Below are positions 27,455 through 39,900 of a stretch of DNA of 64,000 nucleotides, piece by piece. This DNA comes from Aquila chrysaetos chrysaetos. Lineage: Eukaryota > Chordata > Aves > Accipitriformes > Accipitridae. The stretch spans positions 19,944,932-20,008,931 of the forward strand of contig NC_044016.1 of assembly GCF_900496995.4 (NCBI RefSeq), in the 5' to 3' direction. The position numbers and the translations under genes are program-made. The notes under the pieces are model-generated. The model worked only from the letters and a program-made list of their open reading frames with translations, did not search any database and was not told where the DNA came from. The first letter of the stretch is position 1. Each line of letters begins with the position of its first letter.

Positions 27455-27523
27455 AGAATCATAGAATCATTCAGGTTGGAAAAGACCTTCAAGATCATCA
27501 AGTCCAACTATTAACCATGCCCA

Positions 27524-30409
27524 CTAAACCATGTCCTTAAGTACCCTGTCCACTCGCTTTTTGAATATCTCCAGGGATGGTGACTCAACCACTTCCCTGG
27601 GTAGCCCATTCCAATGTTTAACAACCCTCTCAGTAAAGAAATTTTTCCTAATATCTAACCTAAATCTCCCTTGCCTCAACTTGAGGCCATTTCCTCTTGT
27701 CCTATCTCCAGCCACCTGACAGAAGAGACCAACACCCACCTCACTACAACCCCCTTTCAGGTAGTTGTAGAGAGTGATAAGGTCTCCCCTCAGCCTCCTC
27801 TTCTCCAGACTAAACAGCCCCAGCTCCCTCAGCCGCTCCTCATAAGACTTGTGCTCCAGGCCCCTCACCGACTTGGTTGCCCTCCTCTGAACACGCTCCA
27901 GCAACTCAATGTCCTTCCTGGAATGAGGGGCCCAAAACTGAACACAGTACTCGAGGTGCGGCCTCACCAGTGCTGAGTACAGGGGAACAACCACCTCCCT
28001 GTTCCTGCTGGCCACACTATTTCTGATACAGGCTAGGATGCGATTGGCCTTCTTGGCCACCTGGGCACACTGCTGGCTCATGTTCAGCCAGCTGTCAACC
28101 AGCACCCCCAGGTCTTTCTCTGCCAGGCAGCTTTCCAGCCACTCTTCCCCAAGCCTGTAGCGCTGCATGGGGTTGCCGTGACCGAAGTGCAGGACCCAGC
28201 ACTTGGCCTTGTTGAACTTCATACGATTGGCCTCAGCCCATCGATCCAGCCTGTCCAGATCTCTCTGTAGAGCCTCCCTACCCTCAAGCAGATTGACCCT
28301 GCCTCCCAACTTGGTGTTGTCTGCAAACTTGCTGAGGGTGCACTCAATCCCCTCATCCAAATCATCGATAAAGGTATTAAACAGAACAGGGCCCAACACC
28401 GAGCCCTGGGGAACACCACTTGTGACCCGCCGCCAACTGGATTTCACCCCATTCACCACTACCCTCTGGGCTCATCCAGCCAGCCAGTTTTTCACCCAGT
28501 GAAGAGTGCACTTATCCAGGCCACAAGACGCCAGTTTCTCAAAGAGTATGCCATGAGAGACAGTGTCAAAGGCCTTGCTGAAGTCCAGGAAAATAACATC
28601 CACAGCCTTTCCCTCATCCACTAGGCGGGTCACATGGTCATAGAAGGAGATCAGGTTGGTCAAGCAGGACCTGCCTTTCGTAAACCCATGCTGACTGGGC
28701 CTGATCCCCTTCTTATCCTGGACTTGCCATGTGAGTGCTCTCAAGACAAGCCGTTCCATAATCTTCCCTGGTACCGAGGTCAGGCTGACAGGCCTGTAGT
28801 TCCCCGGATCCTCCCTCCGACCCTTCTTATAAATGGGAGTCACATTGTCAAGCCTCCAGTCCTCTGGGAGCTCCCCTGTTGACCAGGATCGCTGATAGAT
28901 GATAGAGAGTGGCTTGGCAAGGACCTCTGCCAGTTCCCTCAGTACTCTTGGATGGATCCCATCAGGTCCCATAGATTTCTGAGTGTCCAGATGGCAAAGT
29001 AGGTCCCTAACTAATTCCTCCTGGATTAAGGGGGGTATGTTGTGCTTTTCATCCTTACCTTCCAGCTCAAGGGGTGGATTACCCTGAGGATGACTGGACT
29101 CACTATTAAAGACTGAGGCAAAGAAGGCATTAAGTACCTCGGCCTTTTCCTCATCACTGGTTGCTACATTCCCTTCTGTATCCATTAAAGGAAAGATATT
29201 CTCCTTGGGATTCTTTTTACTGTTAACATATTTGTAAAAACATTTTTTGTTGTCCCTTACAATAGTGGCCAGGTTTAGCTCTAGCTGAGCTTTTGCCTTT
29301 CTAATTTTCTCTCTGTATGATCTAACCAGATCCCTGTACTCCTCCCAAGTTGCCCGCCCTTTCCTCCAGAGATGATAAACTCTCCTTTTTTTCTTGAGTC
29401 CTAGCAAAAGCTCTCCATTCAGCCAGGCCGGTCGTTTTCCTCGGCGGTTTGACTTACGGCACATGGGAATAGCCTGGTCCTGAGCCATTAAGATTTCCTT
29501 CTTAAAGAATGTCCATCCCTCCTGGACCCCTCTGCCCTTCAGGACCGTTTCCCAAGGGACTTTCTCAACCAGTGCCTTGAAGAGGCCAAAGTTAGCCCTC
29601 CGGAAGTCCATAGTGGTGGTTTTGCTGACCACCTTCTTTGCCTCACCAAGAATTGAAAATTCTATCATTTCATGGTCGCTAAGCCCAAGACGGCCTCCGA
29701 CCATCACACCTCCCACCAGTCCTTCCCTGTTTGTAAACAGTAGGTCTAGCAAGGCTCCTCCCCTGGTTGGCTCACCCACCAGTTGTATCAAGAAGTTATC
29801 TTCCACGCACTCCAGGAACCTCCTAGATTGTTTACTCACTGCTGTGTTGTATTTCCAGCAGATGTCTGGAAAGTTAAAGTCCCCCACAAGGACAAGGGCA
29901 CACAATTCTGAGACTACTGCCAGCCGCTTGTAGAACAATTCATCCGTCTCTTCAACCTGGTCGGGCGGTCTATAACAGACTCCCAGCACAATATCTGTCT
30001 TATTGGCTTCGCCTCTCATCCTCACCCATAAGCACTCCACCTTGTCATCAGAATCGTGTAGCTCTATACAGTCAAAACATTCCCTAACATAGAGCACCAC
30101 CCCGCCACCTCTTCTACCTTGCCTATCCCTTCTGAAGAGCTTGTAGCCATCCATTGCAGCACTCCAGTCATGGGAGTCATCCCACCATGTTTCCGTGATG
30201 GCGACTAAGTCATATCTATCCTGCTGCACGATGGCTTCCAGCTCCTCCTGTTTATTGCCCATGCTGCGTGCGTTGGCATAGATGCATTTGAGCTGGATTA
30301 TCGAATCCACCCCTAACATCAGCATGCTGCCCCCAGGCTCATCTCTGGTGCACCTAGTTTTATCCCTTACCCCCTTCAAACCTAGTTTAAAGCCCTTTCT
30401 ATGAGCCAT
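27524..30409 (-). pseudogene. CR1 ORF2: endonuclease-reverse transcriptase, one internal stop
   Basis: This frame encodes the CR1 replication protein. From the ATG at 30,409 it shows an APE-type endonuclease with ITETWW (residues 71-76), GDFN (176-179) and SDH (244-246). A reverse transcriptase follows, with QHGFTKGRSC, then IFLDFSKAFDTVSH, then [10 protein letters not shown]. The frame is continuous for 961 residue positions apart from a single TGA at 28,474-28,472, between NWLAG and AQRVVVNG. Alignment by eye to other CR1 copies suggests an arginine CGA there originally, so the stop fits a CpG transition. The catalytic box reads FADN (Asn codon at 28,318-28,316), where CR1 enzymes normally have FADD. 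Both points predict an inactive product from this copy. Confidence 0.93.
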
Positions 30410-31469
30410 GCCATCTCATGAGCAAGGATTCTCTTACCCCTTTGAGATAGCTGGACACCATCTGTCGCTAGCAAGCCCGGTGCTGGGTAGAACTCCCCAT
30501 GATCAAAAAACCCAAAATTCCACCTGTGGCACCAGCCTCTGAGCCACGTATTAACGAGGTGTGCTTTGCTGTTCCTTTCAGTGTATTTCCCTGCCACTGA
30601 AGGGATTGAGGAAAACACTACCTGTGCTCCCGATCCTTCCACTAATCATCCCAGTAACCTGAAATCCCTTTTGATTGCCTTTGGATTCCTCTCTGCAATC
30701 TCATCACTGCCAACCTGCACAACCAGCAATGGGTAATAATCAGAGGTCTGAACCAAACCAGAAAGTTCCCTGGTAATGTCTTCTACCCGGGTCCCAGGGA
30801 GGCAGCAGGCTTCCCTGTGGGATGGGTCAGGTCTGCATATTGGGCCCTCTGTCCCCCTCAAGAGGGAGCCGCCTACGACAATTACCCTCCTTTTTCTTTT
30901 TTCAGAGGATGTGAGAATGCGTGGGGCTGCCCGACTGGGCCTAGGCACCTCCCTAGATAGGGCTTCATCTACAACCTGATCTTCACTGGCCTGGTCCTCA
31001 AGTTCCAGAGCCCCATACCTGTTGAGTAGGGGCAACTGGGAAGGTGAGGGAGACCAGGAGCTGATTCACCTGCCTCCCCGAGCAGGGACCTGTATCCATT
31101 CCCCTCCATCTCTTAGGTCCCCTCCTGCCTGGAGACAGAGGGCAGGGGATCCTCTGCTTCTTGCGGAGTCTCCATCTGCTGCCTCTGCCTCAGGGATGGT
31201 AGGGTGTGGGTCCACCAATCTATCTCCCTCTCACACTCCCTGATACTCCTCAACCTTCCCACTTCCTCCTTCAGCTCTACCACCAGGCTGAGCAGATCAC
31301 TCACCTGGTCACATCTCACACAAGAGGTGTCCCCGCTGACCTCCATCATCAGTGATAGACTCAGGCACTCCCTGCAGCCAGAGACCTGGACAGCTGCATG
31401 TTTACATGGGAGCTCTGTCTGCATCGCCACATTTTTCCTACCAATGGCTTTCACCCGAGTGGCAACCAT
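30382..31469 (-). pseudogene. CR1 ORF1: zinc-binding/coil and SGNH esterase-like protein, broken
   Basis: CR1 ORF1 encodes an RNA-associated protein with a C-terminal esterase-like domain. The first ATG in frame is at 31,469-31,467. The N-terminal part has paired cysteines (GCREC, CVRC) and a leucine-rich stretch that may form a coiled coil. This frame stops at TAA 31,115-31,113, and the rest continues in another frame from about 31,035, so there is a frame change. The later part shows an SGNH/GDSL-type layout: VVGGSLLRGTE (block I, with Gly where Asp is usual), VQVGSDEIA (block III) and DGVQLSQRGK (block V). A second lesion, TGA at 30,648-30,646, interrupts it between blocks III and V. Domain assignment is by motif only. 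Confidence 0.83.
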
Positions 31470-31509
31470 AGCTGGGTCTCCCCCTGGGCCGACAGTCACC
31501 ACTTGAGTA

Positions 31510-31790
31510 GCCTTCTCGAGCTGGGAAGAAGGGGGGGCTGCGCCCTGCCTGCGCGAACTGACGCGCCACGCCCTTTCTGACGCGCCACGCTCCTCAGGGC
31601 CGTTCAAATCTCCCGCGGTTGCCCCGGCAACGCGCACGCCGCGTCAGCCTCTCTCGCGAGAGCCGCCGCCTCTGGACGGGTCCCTCCGCTCTTCTCCGGG
31701 GCTCCTGGGCCTCGGGAATCTGCCTGTCCGCCTCACTCTAGCGCTCAGCCGCCCACTTACCGTTGCCGCTGCTGGCCTCGCCGCTGACTG
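31510..31790 (-). promoter_or_regulatory. CpG-rich CR1 5' leader (possible internal promoter)
   Basis: The 5' end of the CR1 is strikingly GC- and CpG-rich compared with the AT-rich DNA next to it, with clusters such as GACGCGCCACGC and CGCGAGAGCCGCCGCC. LINE leaders commonly act as internal promoters. Any transcription would run leftwards, away from KCNK16. Promoter activity is inferred from composition only. Confidence 0.5.
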
Positions 31791-31931
31791 AATCTCTCTT
31801 TTTCACTCCTGCTTTTTTTATGAAAGAGGCTTTGAAGTGGAATAATGAGGTTCACACATGTAACAGTGTAAGTATACATTGCAATATCTTCCCAACAAAA
31901 GATTTCATTGTTCTTACCTGGTTTAATCAAT
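31791..31931 (+). repeat. 141-bp direct repeat, right copy (CR1 target-site duplication)
   Basis: Identical over all 141 bases to 27,314-27,454, with no indel. It abuts the CR1 5' end at 31,790. Sequence to its right (TCATAGCATGCAAGTG) is ordinary AT-rich intergenic DNA, so the empty site would contain one copy followed by that sequence. Confidence 0.93.
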
Positions 31932-34900
31932 CATAGCATGCAAGTGTTTTATGTCAATAGTATAAACTGAGAGCACTTCAATGTAATAGAATGATAAGAT
32001 CTTGTAAAAATGTTGCCTGTACCAAATATCCAGCTGGTGAATATGGATGTCAACAAGATGAGAATTTGGAAATGCCTAGTTACATATAGCATATTCGGTA
32101 GCTCTATATAGAACTTGTTTGTCTTTTCAAAGTCCATTTTTAATAACCACAACAATCGAACTTCTGTTTTTAGATGGTTTCACGTGAATCCCTTTTACTG
32201 TTGTTTAAATCAATGTTAAATGATCTTTTTCTGATATTTTTTTCTGTTTCGCTTCCTGCAATGTTTGCTTTGAAACCTCACCAATAAGGCAAGCAATGTA
32301 AACTAGATATTTCTGATAGAATCCATACCTTCATTTGACACCACCACGATAAAATTGAAGACTTTCAACTAAAACTTTGTTTTCCCATTCCTTTGAAGGA
32401 AATCTCAGGGGCTGCACCTGAGATTTTTCAAAGATTATCTTCTGTTCATTTTTTGGGGCATCTGAGGTGCTTCATTTGACACAAACAGTGAGCTAAAAAA
32501 ATACTTGTATTTGTGGGCCAACAGTGTGCTTACCCAAATGCATTTATACAAATAAAGAACAGAAACAACAAGATCTTCCTCCAATACAATAACTACAGAA
32601 TTCAAGGAAGCTTTTCTTTTTTTCATAGAATCTGTCTGAGAAAAATACTATTGAAATCTTGGAACTCTTCATAACTGTTATCTGAAAATGCTTCATGTTT
32701 TCACCTATGTGAGTGTAAATCAGGAAGTCAAAATGATTGCTTTATATTTGGAGTGAGAACAAAATCAGAAGTAGAAAATTGCCAGATGGTAGTGTCATGC
32801 CTGAAGAAATGCAGTGTTACTGTTATTTATATTTAACATGGTTCTAAAATCATTTCCTTAACTCTTCTCCAAAGTGCAGGGTTTAAAAGTCATTCAAGGA
32901 GCAAAGCAAATTCAAAACAATTCAGTATTTCCATGTACAAACTGTTCAGGCTGAAATGTATACCCTGTGGAAGAATGGGTCCCTGGATCTTTGCATTCAG
33001 TTTGTCATCTAGCTCTGTACGAGACATTTATTCTGGCAAAATTAGTCCAAAATTCATTCATCAGAAGTTTGAAGATGACAGGATCAGCCAAGGTATCCTT
33101 AAACCATTTAATTACTTATTTTAGAAACAGTTTAGAAACAGTGTCTATGTAAATTATACTCCTACTGATCACAATGGTATTTTTTCTGGCTTTTGAAATA
33201 CAGAGTGAGGAAACCATGTCAGTTATTTTTGGCCTATCTTTTATTTAGTATCTGTCCATGATTAGGAATTGTTAGGAACTGTAACAGCAATAGGTGAAGC
33301 AATTGGAGAACCCCAAATCCTTTGTTTTGCTCCAGGTGATACATGTTAAGTGATTCACTATCTCGACTGTAGACCAGGATGTCATTTTGGTATCTGTGCT
33401 TTCTAGAAGAGCTCAGATTTTCTCTGGGAAAAGCTGGATCCTACTGGGTCAGTCACGCATTACAGTAACATTGAGGGAGGAAGATATGATAAGTGAAGGA
33501 ATAATCCATAAGGTCATGTTCAGCTCTGGATTCAAAATATGTTTTGTAAGAATTCATTCCTTAGCTTTGAGACCAAATGCACTCTTATGTTTATCATAAG
33601 TGCTCTAGGGAGTGCTGGAACAGCAGAACCTCTGACTAACAGTCAACTTCCAAGTTCAGCTACTCTCAAGAAGTTTTTGCTTTCAGCATTTTTTATTTTT
33701 AATGTTTGTGAACTCAGGTTTTATTTATTTTTTTAATCAGAAGAACATTAAAAGAGCAACAAGAGAAGTTAGATTAGATAGTGTGCTTTGTCACCCCATC
33801 ATCAAAAGGGATCTTCTAGTATTGTTATTTTGGCATATTGTATATTATGCCTTTTTACCTGGAAAACTAATTTAATTTCCAATGTGGTATGCCATGCTGA
33901 GCTTCCTCTTCCAGATTCAGAACTTACACAGAAATCATAAGTCTTCAGTTTATTTCCAAATGTATATATTTGAGTTTCTTTTTTCCTGTGGCAAGACATA
34001 ACTTCTGGGCTCCTGTGCAGAATCTTGTTTTAGTTTATTCCTATGTTGCAGCTTGACACTAAGGGAAAAAAAACCCATGCCTTTGCAAACAAAATATTGA
34101 TGTTTCTATAACTTGAAATCTTTAGGTACATATTTCTGTAGCTTTTTTATGGGAATAAATATGGCAGCATCAGCTACTTACAGACTGTTGTCTTTCACAT
34201 TTTCAGAGCACACTACTCTGCTCACTTGTATGGAACTGTGCATGTTTATGAAAATACTTTCTTAAATGTGTGCTTCATGATTTTGCCCTTGCATGTACCT
34301 GTAAGGTCATTCAGCTCTAAGGTGGTTCATCTCTAACTGCATATTTACTCTGCAGTTTCTTGTGCAAATACGATTGAATTTTATTTTTTTTTCATCTTTC
34401 TGCAGAAACACTGCTTTCTACGTCAGCCGCAGGACAGATCTTATCACATATTCCACGTGTCTTTTGAAGTTCTCTCCAGCTGTTTGTTATATTACCCATT
34501 AATTGATTATTTTTTCCTGCCTTTTTTTAAAATGCTTTTCAAATTATAGTCATGGTAAAGATGATAACACCTCCTCTGAAAGTTGATTAGAAATCATTTC
34601 ACTTGGCCAACCAAATAGGATACACCTGTAATGTTGAAGTGCTTTAAGTAGTAATATCTGAAGTATAGAAGTAAACAGACAATTTTAGTGACTCAAATCA
34701 CAAAATCCTCAGAAAATTAAGATCCTAAAAGTAAGCCTAAGTGGACATTTTTTCTTAAGGCATAATTTAGACTGCCAAGTTTGGCGGCCAGAATGCTTTG
34801 TTGAACTGAACTGAACAGAATAGAAGGGGAGATAAAAGAGGTTCAGTGCTGTATTTATTCATTTGTAACTTAATTAATAGTTTCGTACCCTTAATTGTGA

Positions 34901-36736
34901 AACCTACTTCAACTGTGGGAGTTTGTCTCAGCCCAGCTATGCACATGTGTTTGCATCCATTCCAGAAAACCAGTAGGCTAGCATTCTCTTGGACTGGAGA
35001 CATAGGTCCTATAAAATACAACAAGACAAACATCTGGATCTCTCACCAGAGGCAGCCCTGCTAGTGTAACAGGCAGTTGTGCAACATCCCAGACTTGTCT
35101 ACTGAAGTTCTTGTTAGATACTCTGAAAGTAATTGTCATCCTTAGCACAGACCAAGAGAAGGCCTTCCATCAGTGATAAGCAAGTTGGACATCTCAGTTT
35201 CTTCAGATTAGTTTGCTTCATAACGTTATTGCAGTGCTCAGTAATATTATTGATGCCACTACAGCTTCTATCTCCTAAATGTTTCACTTCAGCCAAAAAG
35301 AAATGCCAAAGCACCAAGGCTTTGAGTCCTTGCACGTTGCACTTCTCTACTGAAATCTTTCTGTCCCCCAGTCACAGCAACAGAGTGGTCCCAAAGTTCA
35401 ATATGTTCTTTTGGGAGTTCTCCACAATACTTTTCACTTTTCAGAGTGACAAGTGGCCTTCTGCTGCCAGTCAATCATCCTCTTCTGGGTGGAGATGGCT
35501 GTCCCTAGGCTAGGAGCACAGTTCAAATGGCAAGTACAGGGGTTTTCCCAGATACAGATATGATTGAAACCATTTTTTCAGTCTTTTTCTCTGAGCACTA
35601 CCTCTTGTTTGAAGGTAGGTGAAAAACAATCTGAAGCAAAGGAGGGATATCTGTATCCAGAACATTTTAATCAGAAGAGAGTTTAATAACAAAATTGCAT
35701 CCCTAGCCATATGGCCTTCTTACTCTGTGTGTGTGTGTGTGTGTTTTCTTTCAGAAGCAATGTGGCATAGATGACACTAGTCGTAAAGCGTTTTCTACAG
35801 AAAAATATGCAAGCCCAGCTCATTTCCAGTGCATGATAATCACTAAGTCTCCCATGAGTGGACCTCTGATACTTTTTAGCTAACAATTAACCTTAAGCCC
35901 TCCTTCCCCTTATGCATTTGGATTAAAAGGGCAATACGGAGACTGAAAGCAGTAGTGATGAGTGGTTCATTCTCTAATTCTATGGACTAAAGGGTGGAGT
36001 CATCTGACAAAGAATTCAGGAGCAGCAGGCCAGGCAGTAAGGGGACTGATCTTATTAGGGTTAGGAAAGAAAGAGAAAGTCTGTCTTGTGACCAGGCTGA
36101 ATTCAGGATGTTTATGAGCTTCATCATGCTGCTTTCACTGGTGCCAGCAATGTTTGTATGGTACAGATGGCAGCTGTTGATTTTTCCATTTATTCAGCTC
36201 CATACTCCTCTTTGTGGCGGGGAGTCTGCTGTAATTAGAGACTTTATAGTGTTTTCTTGTACAAAAGTCTAGTGTTTAGAGTAAGGCTTTACTTGTCAAG
36301 ACTATAAGAGTCTATCCGTGACTCTATTCATATGACCCCGGGTAAGTCATTCAACCACAGTTTTCAGCTTCCCAGCCTGGAAAACAATACCAGTCTCAGA
36401 GGGCTTATGTCAGGCTTCATTCATTTGATTGAGATCTCTGGATAGAAGTTGTTTCAAAAGGAGAAAAATACTGTGTTTCACATTCTTATTAAGCCATAAA
36501 TGTTCTCCCTTTATTCTGGATAGACAAAAGATGTGGAGGATAAAATTTGCCTGTTAGTCTCATTTTATATAGGCCTGATACCTGTATGTTCTGTTAAAAA
36601 ATTCTCCAGGGCAGTAACTGGGAACATGGATGTGTGATTCCTGGGCGTCCTAGGTAGCACATGTCTTGGGACAGCAACCTATTAAGTACTGAGCAGGGAC
36701 TGGCAGCAGCACAGCAGCAGCACGCCCCTACTCACC
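31932..36736. other. Intergenic region upstream of KCNK16
   Basis: No gene was recognised. A (TG)n microsatellite of about nine units lies at 35,726-35,744. No CpG island or TATA-containing promoter precedes the KCNK16 first exon, and no exon supplying an alternative start codon could be identified. Confidence 0.6.
35726..35744 (+). repeat. (TG)n dinucleotide microsatellite
   Basis: Uninterrupted TG repeat of about 9.5 units, potentially length-polymorphic. No gene overlaps it. Confidence 0.95.
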
Positions 36737-36934
36737 ATACACAACCGGCAGATCAGCTGGACTCTGCTGCTGGTACTAGGGTATCTCTTTTACCTTCTCC
36801 TGGGCGCTATGGTGTTCCAGCTGCTGGAAAAGCAGGCAGAGACCCACTTTCGGGACCAGTTCCAGCTGGAGAAGCTCAAGTTCCTGCAGAACTACACATG
36901 CTTGGACAGGCAAGCCCTGGAGCAGTTTGTACAG
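36737..36934 (+). pseudogene. KCNK16: KCNK16 exon 1 (TM1 and extracellular cap)
   Basis: Read in frame, the exon gives TM1 (WTLLLVLGYLFYLLLGAMVF), then QLLEKQAETHFRDQFQLEK and the cap sequence NYTCLDRQALEQFVQ with its conserved cysteine, ending at donor GTAAGA in phase 0. The left end is set at ATA 36,737, where the channel's start would be expected. In this frame a TAA lies upstream (about 36,682) with no ATG between. The first ATG, at 36,809, falls inside TM1 and would delete most of it. An upstream coding exon joining within this stretch is possible but none was found. Confidence 0.85.
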
Positions 36935-39900
36935 GTAAGAGGAACAGGCTCCCATTATTTTTGCTCAAGCATTATTTTGGTTAGAAGAAATTATACTGTT
37001 GGGGCCAAACATGTCATAAATTGATCTGCTGTCCATGACATTAAAGGACTAACTGTACAAGAGAAAGGCAGAAGTTTCTCAAGCCCATTCACATACCTCT
37101 TTATCTTGATCTATTGGACTTCTTTCTTTTCCCAGTCATGAACTCCCAAAATATGCAAATCTGCTGATGCACCTTTGTGCTACTTTGCAATAATTTCAAC
37201 TTCATGGTTTTCAGATCCCTCACTAATTATTACATGGGAATTATGCATGGGGACAAAAACCAAGAATCAAACCTACAAGAAGTAGCTTGCCCTTCCAAGG
37301 TTCTCCAGTCCAAACCTGTGCAAATTCTGCCCTTCTTTCGTACTAGAAATTGTCAACTGCCTTTGAAGATGGTCCTGCAATTTCAGGCCTCTAAAAAAAT
37401 GATAAAGTCAACCATCATGAACTGTGTTATCTATCACTTATAATGAGAGATAAAGGGCTCTTGTTCAATATGGGTTGTCAATGACATCTTCAATTACATT
37501 TTAATCTATTCCTCAAAACTGGCTGGACATAAATTACTAGACCTTTCATGGTATTATTATAGACATATTCTCATTCTAGTATTGCAAGAACTGGACAGAA
37601 ATCCTTGAACTACCACTTTCTTCATGCTCAAAGTTTATCCAGTTACAGAGCTGGGTGCCTAAACAGTTTGAACTCTTTCTGCCACGTTATTAAACCTGGC
37701 AGAAACTCTAAACATGCTGCAAGTTTACACTGTCCGAGTCAGAGGACTTCCACAACAGTATATGCTTTTGATCAACAAAAAGCCTAGATTCTGTAAATGA
37801 ATTTAAGCAAATAGTGAAGTTCAAATCAGAAAGGGAAGAGAAGGCACCTGAGCCTCTGTCTACAAGGACAATGTTCTGATTACTAATACTGTGATTATTT
37901 CTTGTGGAACATTTGGCATTGGCCAGCAAATGACTAGAGTTCTCAAGAACTTACATGGCTAAAAATACGTCTGTTTTTTTCAGCTTCACCAGTTGGTGAT
38001 ATTATCTGTCTTTCCCTTATCTCTGTGATAATGATTGTAGAAGAGAAAACCCTGACTCATTCTAAACCAAATTGGGATACTTCATAGGACTGAAAGGTTT
38101 AGTTAAGTCTCCGGTACCCTAGAAACCTTAGGGAGGGTTCACACATGTCCACATTCTCCTCTCTCTGGCTCCAGTGGAGCTTCCTTAGCACTGCCATGCC
38201 TCTCAGAGAATCACATTTTGCTGTGTCTCTGCTGAATTAGATACAATCACTTGTAAGCTGTTCCAGACAAAACCAACTGAGGGCACCAAATTACCATCTA
38301 CAATGCACCAAGCTTCAGAGTACTTAGACTTGATAGTCCTCAAGGTAAATGTAAGTGCAGGTGCCCACTGACTCACCTGTCATCTGTAAGACCTCTTAAG
38401 AAATTTGTCCAGCTCTTACTAAAAGTAGGGAATAGAAGTCTTTCCATATTAAATCTCTAACTCTAAAACTAATGCAGGGAAGCAATCATGTCTCTGTACA
38501 TTTTAACTATATGGTTAAGGAGGCCTGTTCATCATGTCAGAAGTTCCAGTCTGAAAAGTCACAGTATTCAGGCTGTGGTGAGACACAGCCACTAGATTCA
38601 GTCTGAGATTCAGTCTGAGCAGCTGACAAGTATAAGGTGTCTTGTCTTATTGCCAGCTCTTTAACCCTAAATCATGGAATCTGAGAATCAACCCAGGTTT
38701 CATTTTGCATATCCATTATCATTAATAATAGAGTTACCACTTATAATTCATTAACTTTTTATTTGATTGTGCGTTAAGCAAATTCTTGCTCTTCCATGTC
38801 CATAAACTGCATTGGCTCTGCTTGGTTAAGACTGCCTAGCTGAGAGGTGGCCCTCAGCTGCAGCTCCTAAGCTGAACAGCCTGGAGCTTTGGGAAAGTGC
38901 AAATCCAAACTCTGATCTAATACGTCTCTGGTAAACATACTTTGATTAGGAAATTATGCCATTCTGACAGCATAACTGAGAAGCAGATTCATTGAGTAAG
39001 GAGGTACCTTTTTTAAGTCCCTGTTTTGATTGTGTCCATACTTTTTCAGCCCCAAAGGAACTGATATAAATATAGACTGAGAAGACCAAATCCTTGTCCA
39101 TGACCATAAGTGGCTGCAATGTGCATTGGCAGGGGGACAGGAGCAGAAATGGCAGGCAGTTTTTATTCTCTCCACAGCCATAACCGTTACCTGAGCTGTA
39201 GATGGAAAGGAGCTAGGAGCTGTTATAACTCTCCCACATGAACCTGTTTGTTTAGGTAGGATTCTACTGGGCACCAGGATGCCATTTCTTTCATGGGGTT
39301 GTACTTAAAAGCAACAATCATACCAAGAAATCTGGCCCTGTCAGACTACGTCTGAAGTGCTCAATATTCAACATTGCCTTACTCTTCCATGGGCTTCCTG
39401 ATGTGAAAGTTGGCTTTCATGATGTGAATGTAGCTCCTCTGAACTCTTGTGCGTTGAAACAGATAGAACTGACAAGTGTTCCTTACAGGGATGAATTAAA
39501 CCTGTGATTATTTTAGACATTTCAAAAGACTCACACCTCAGTAGTTTATGCGTGTTCCCTCTAACCAGAAAATAAAATAGTCAACTCTAGGTAATTTGAT
39601 GTGTCGAACTCTTCCCATTCTAAGAACAGGCTCTTAATGGATAATGTAAAGTTCTTTGTCATACTGAAAAGAAACTCTGCTAACACTTCAATCATGAGAT
39701 CACATATGATGATGCCTAGCAGCCCTATCTGATGATCTTGATCGAACTGTAGGATTTTTTGCTGAAGGAATAACATTAGCTATTAGACTTAGGATACTCA
39801 GTCCGCCAGCACAGATCAGCTAATATTGCAGAACCTATGCAAAATCAGATACCTTGTAGCAGGTATATTCATGAGACAAGCAATCCTTCTGGCAGTGGTC

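Larger units (their letters stand above)
27455..31790 (-). mobile_element. Near full-length CR1 LINE retrotransposon
   Basis: A 4,336-bp non-LTR retrotransposon of the avian CR1 family, read on the minus strand. From its 5' end (31,790) it has a CpG-rich leader, ORF1 (about 31,469-30,382) and ORF2 (30,409-27,524). It then has a short 3'UTR ending in the CR1 tail AAGGTCTTTTCCAACCTGAA and about two ATTCTATG-type octamers. ORF1 and ORF2 overlap by some 28 bp. It is bounded on both sides by a perfect 141-bp direct repeat. Both ORFs carry lesions (two TGA codons, a frame change in ORF1, an altered reverse-transcriptase motif), so this copy should not be autonomous. The perfect flanking repeat nevertheless indicates a recent insertion. 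Confidence 0.95.

Noticed and set aside
27531-31580. Several + strand open frames of 60-118 codons
   Set aside because: They are antisense shadows of CR1 ORF1 and ORF2, with no independent homology or start context.
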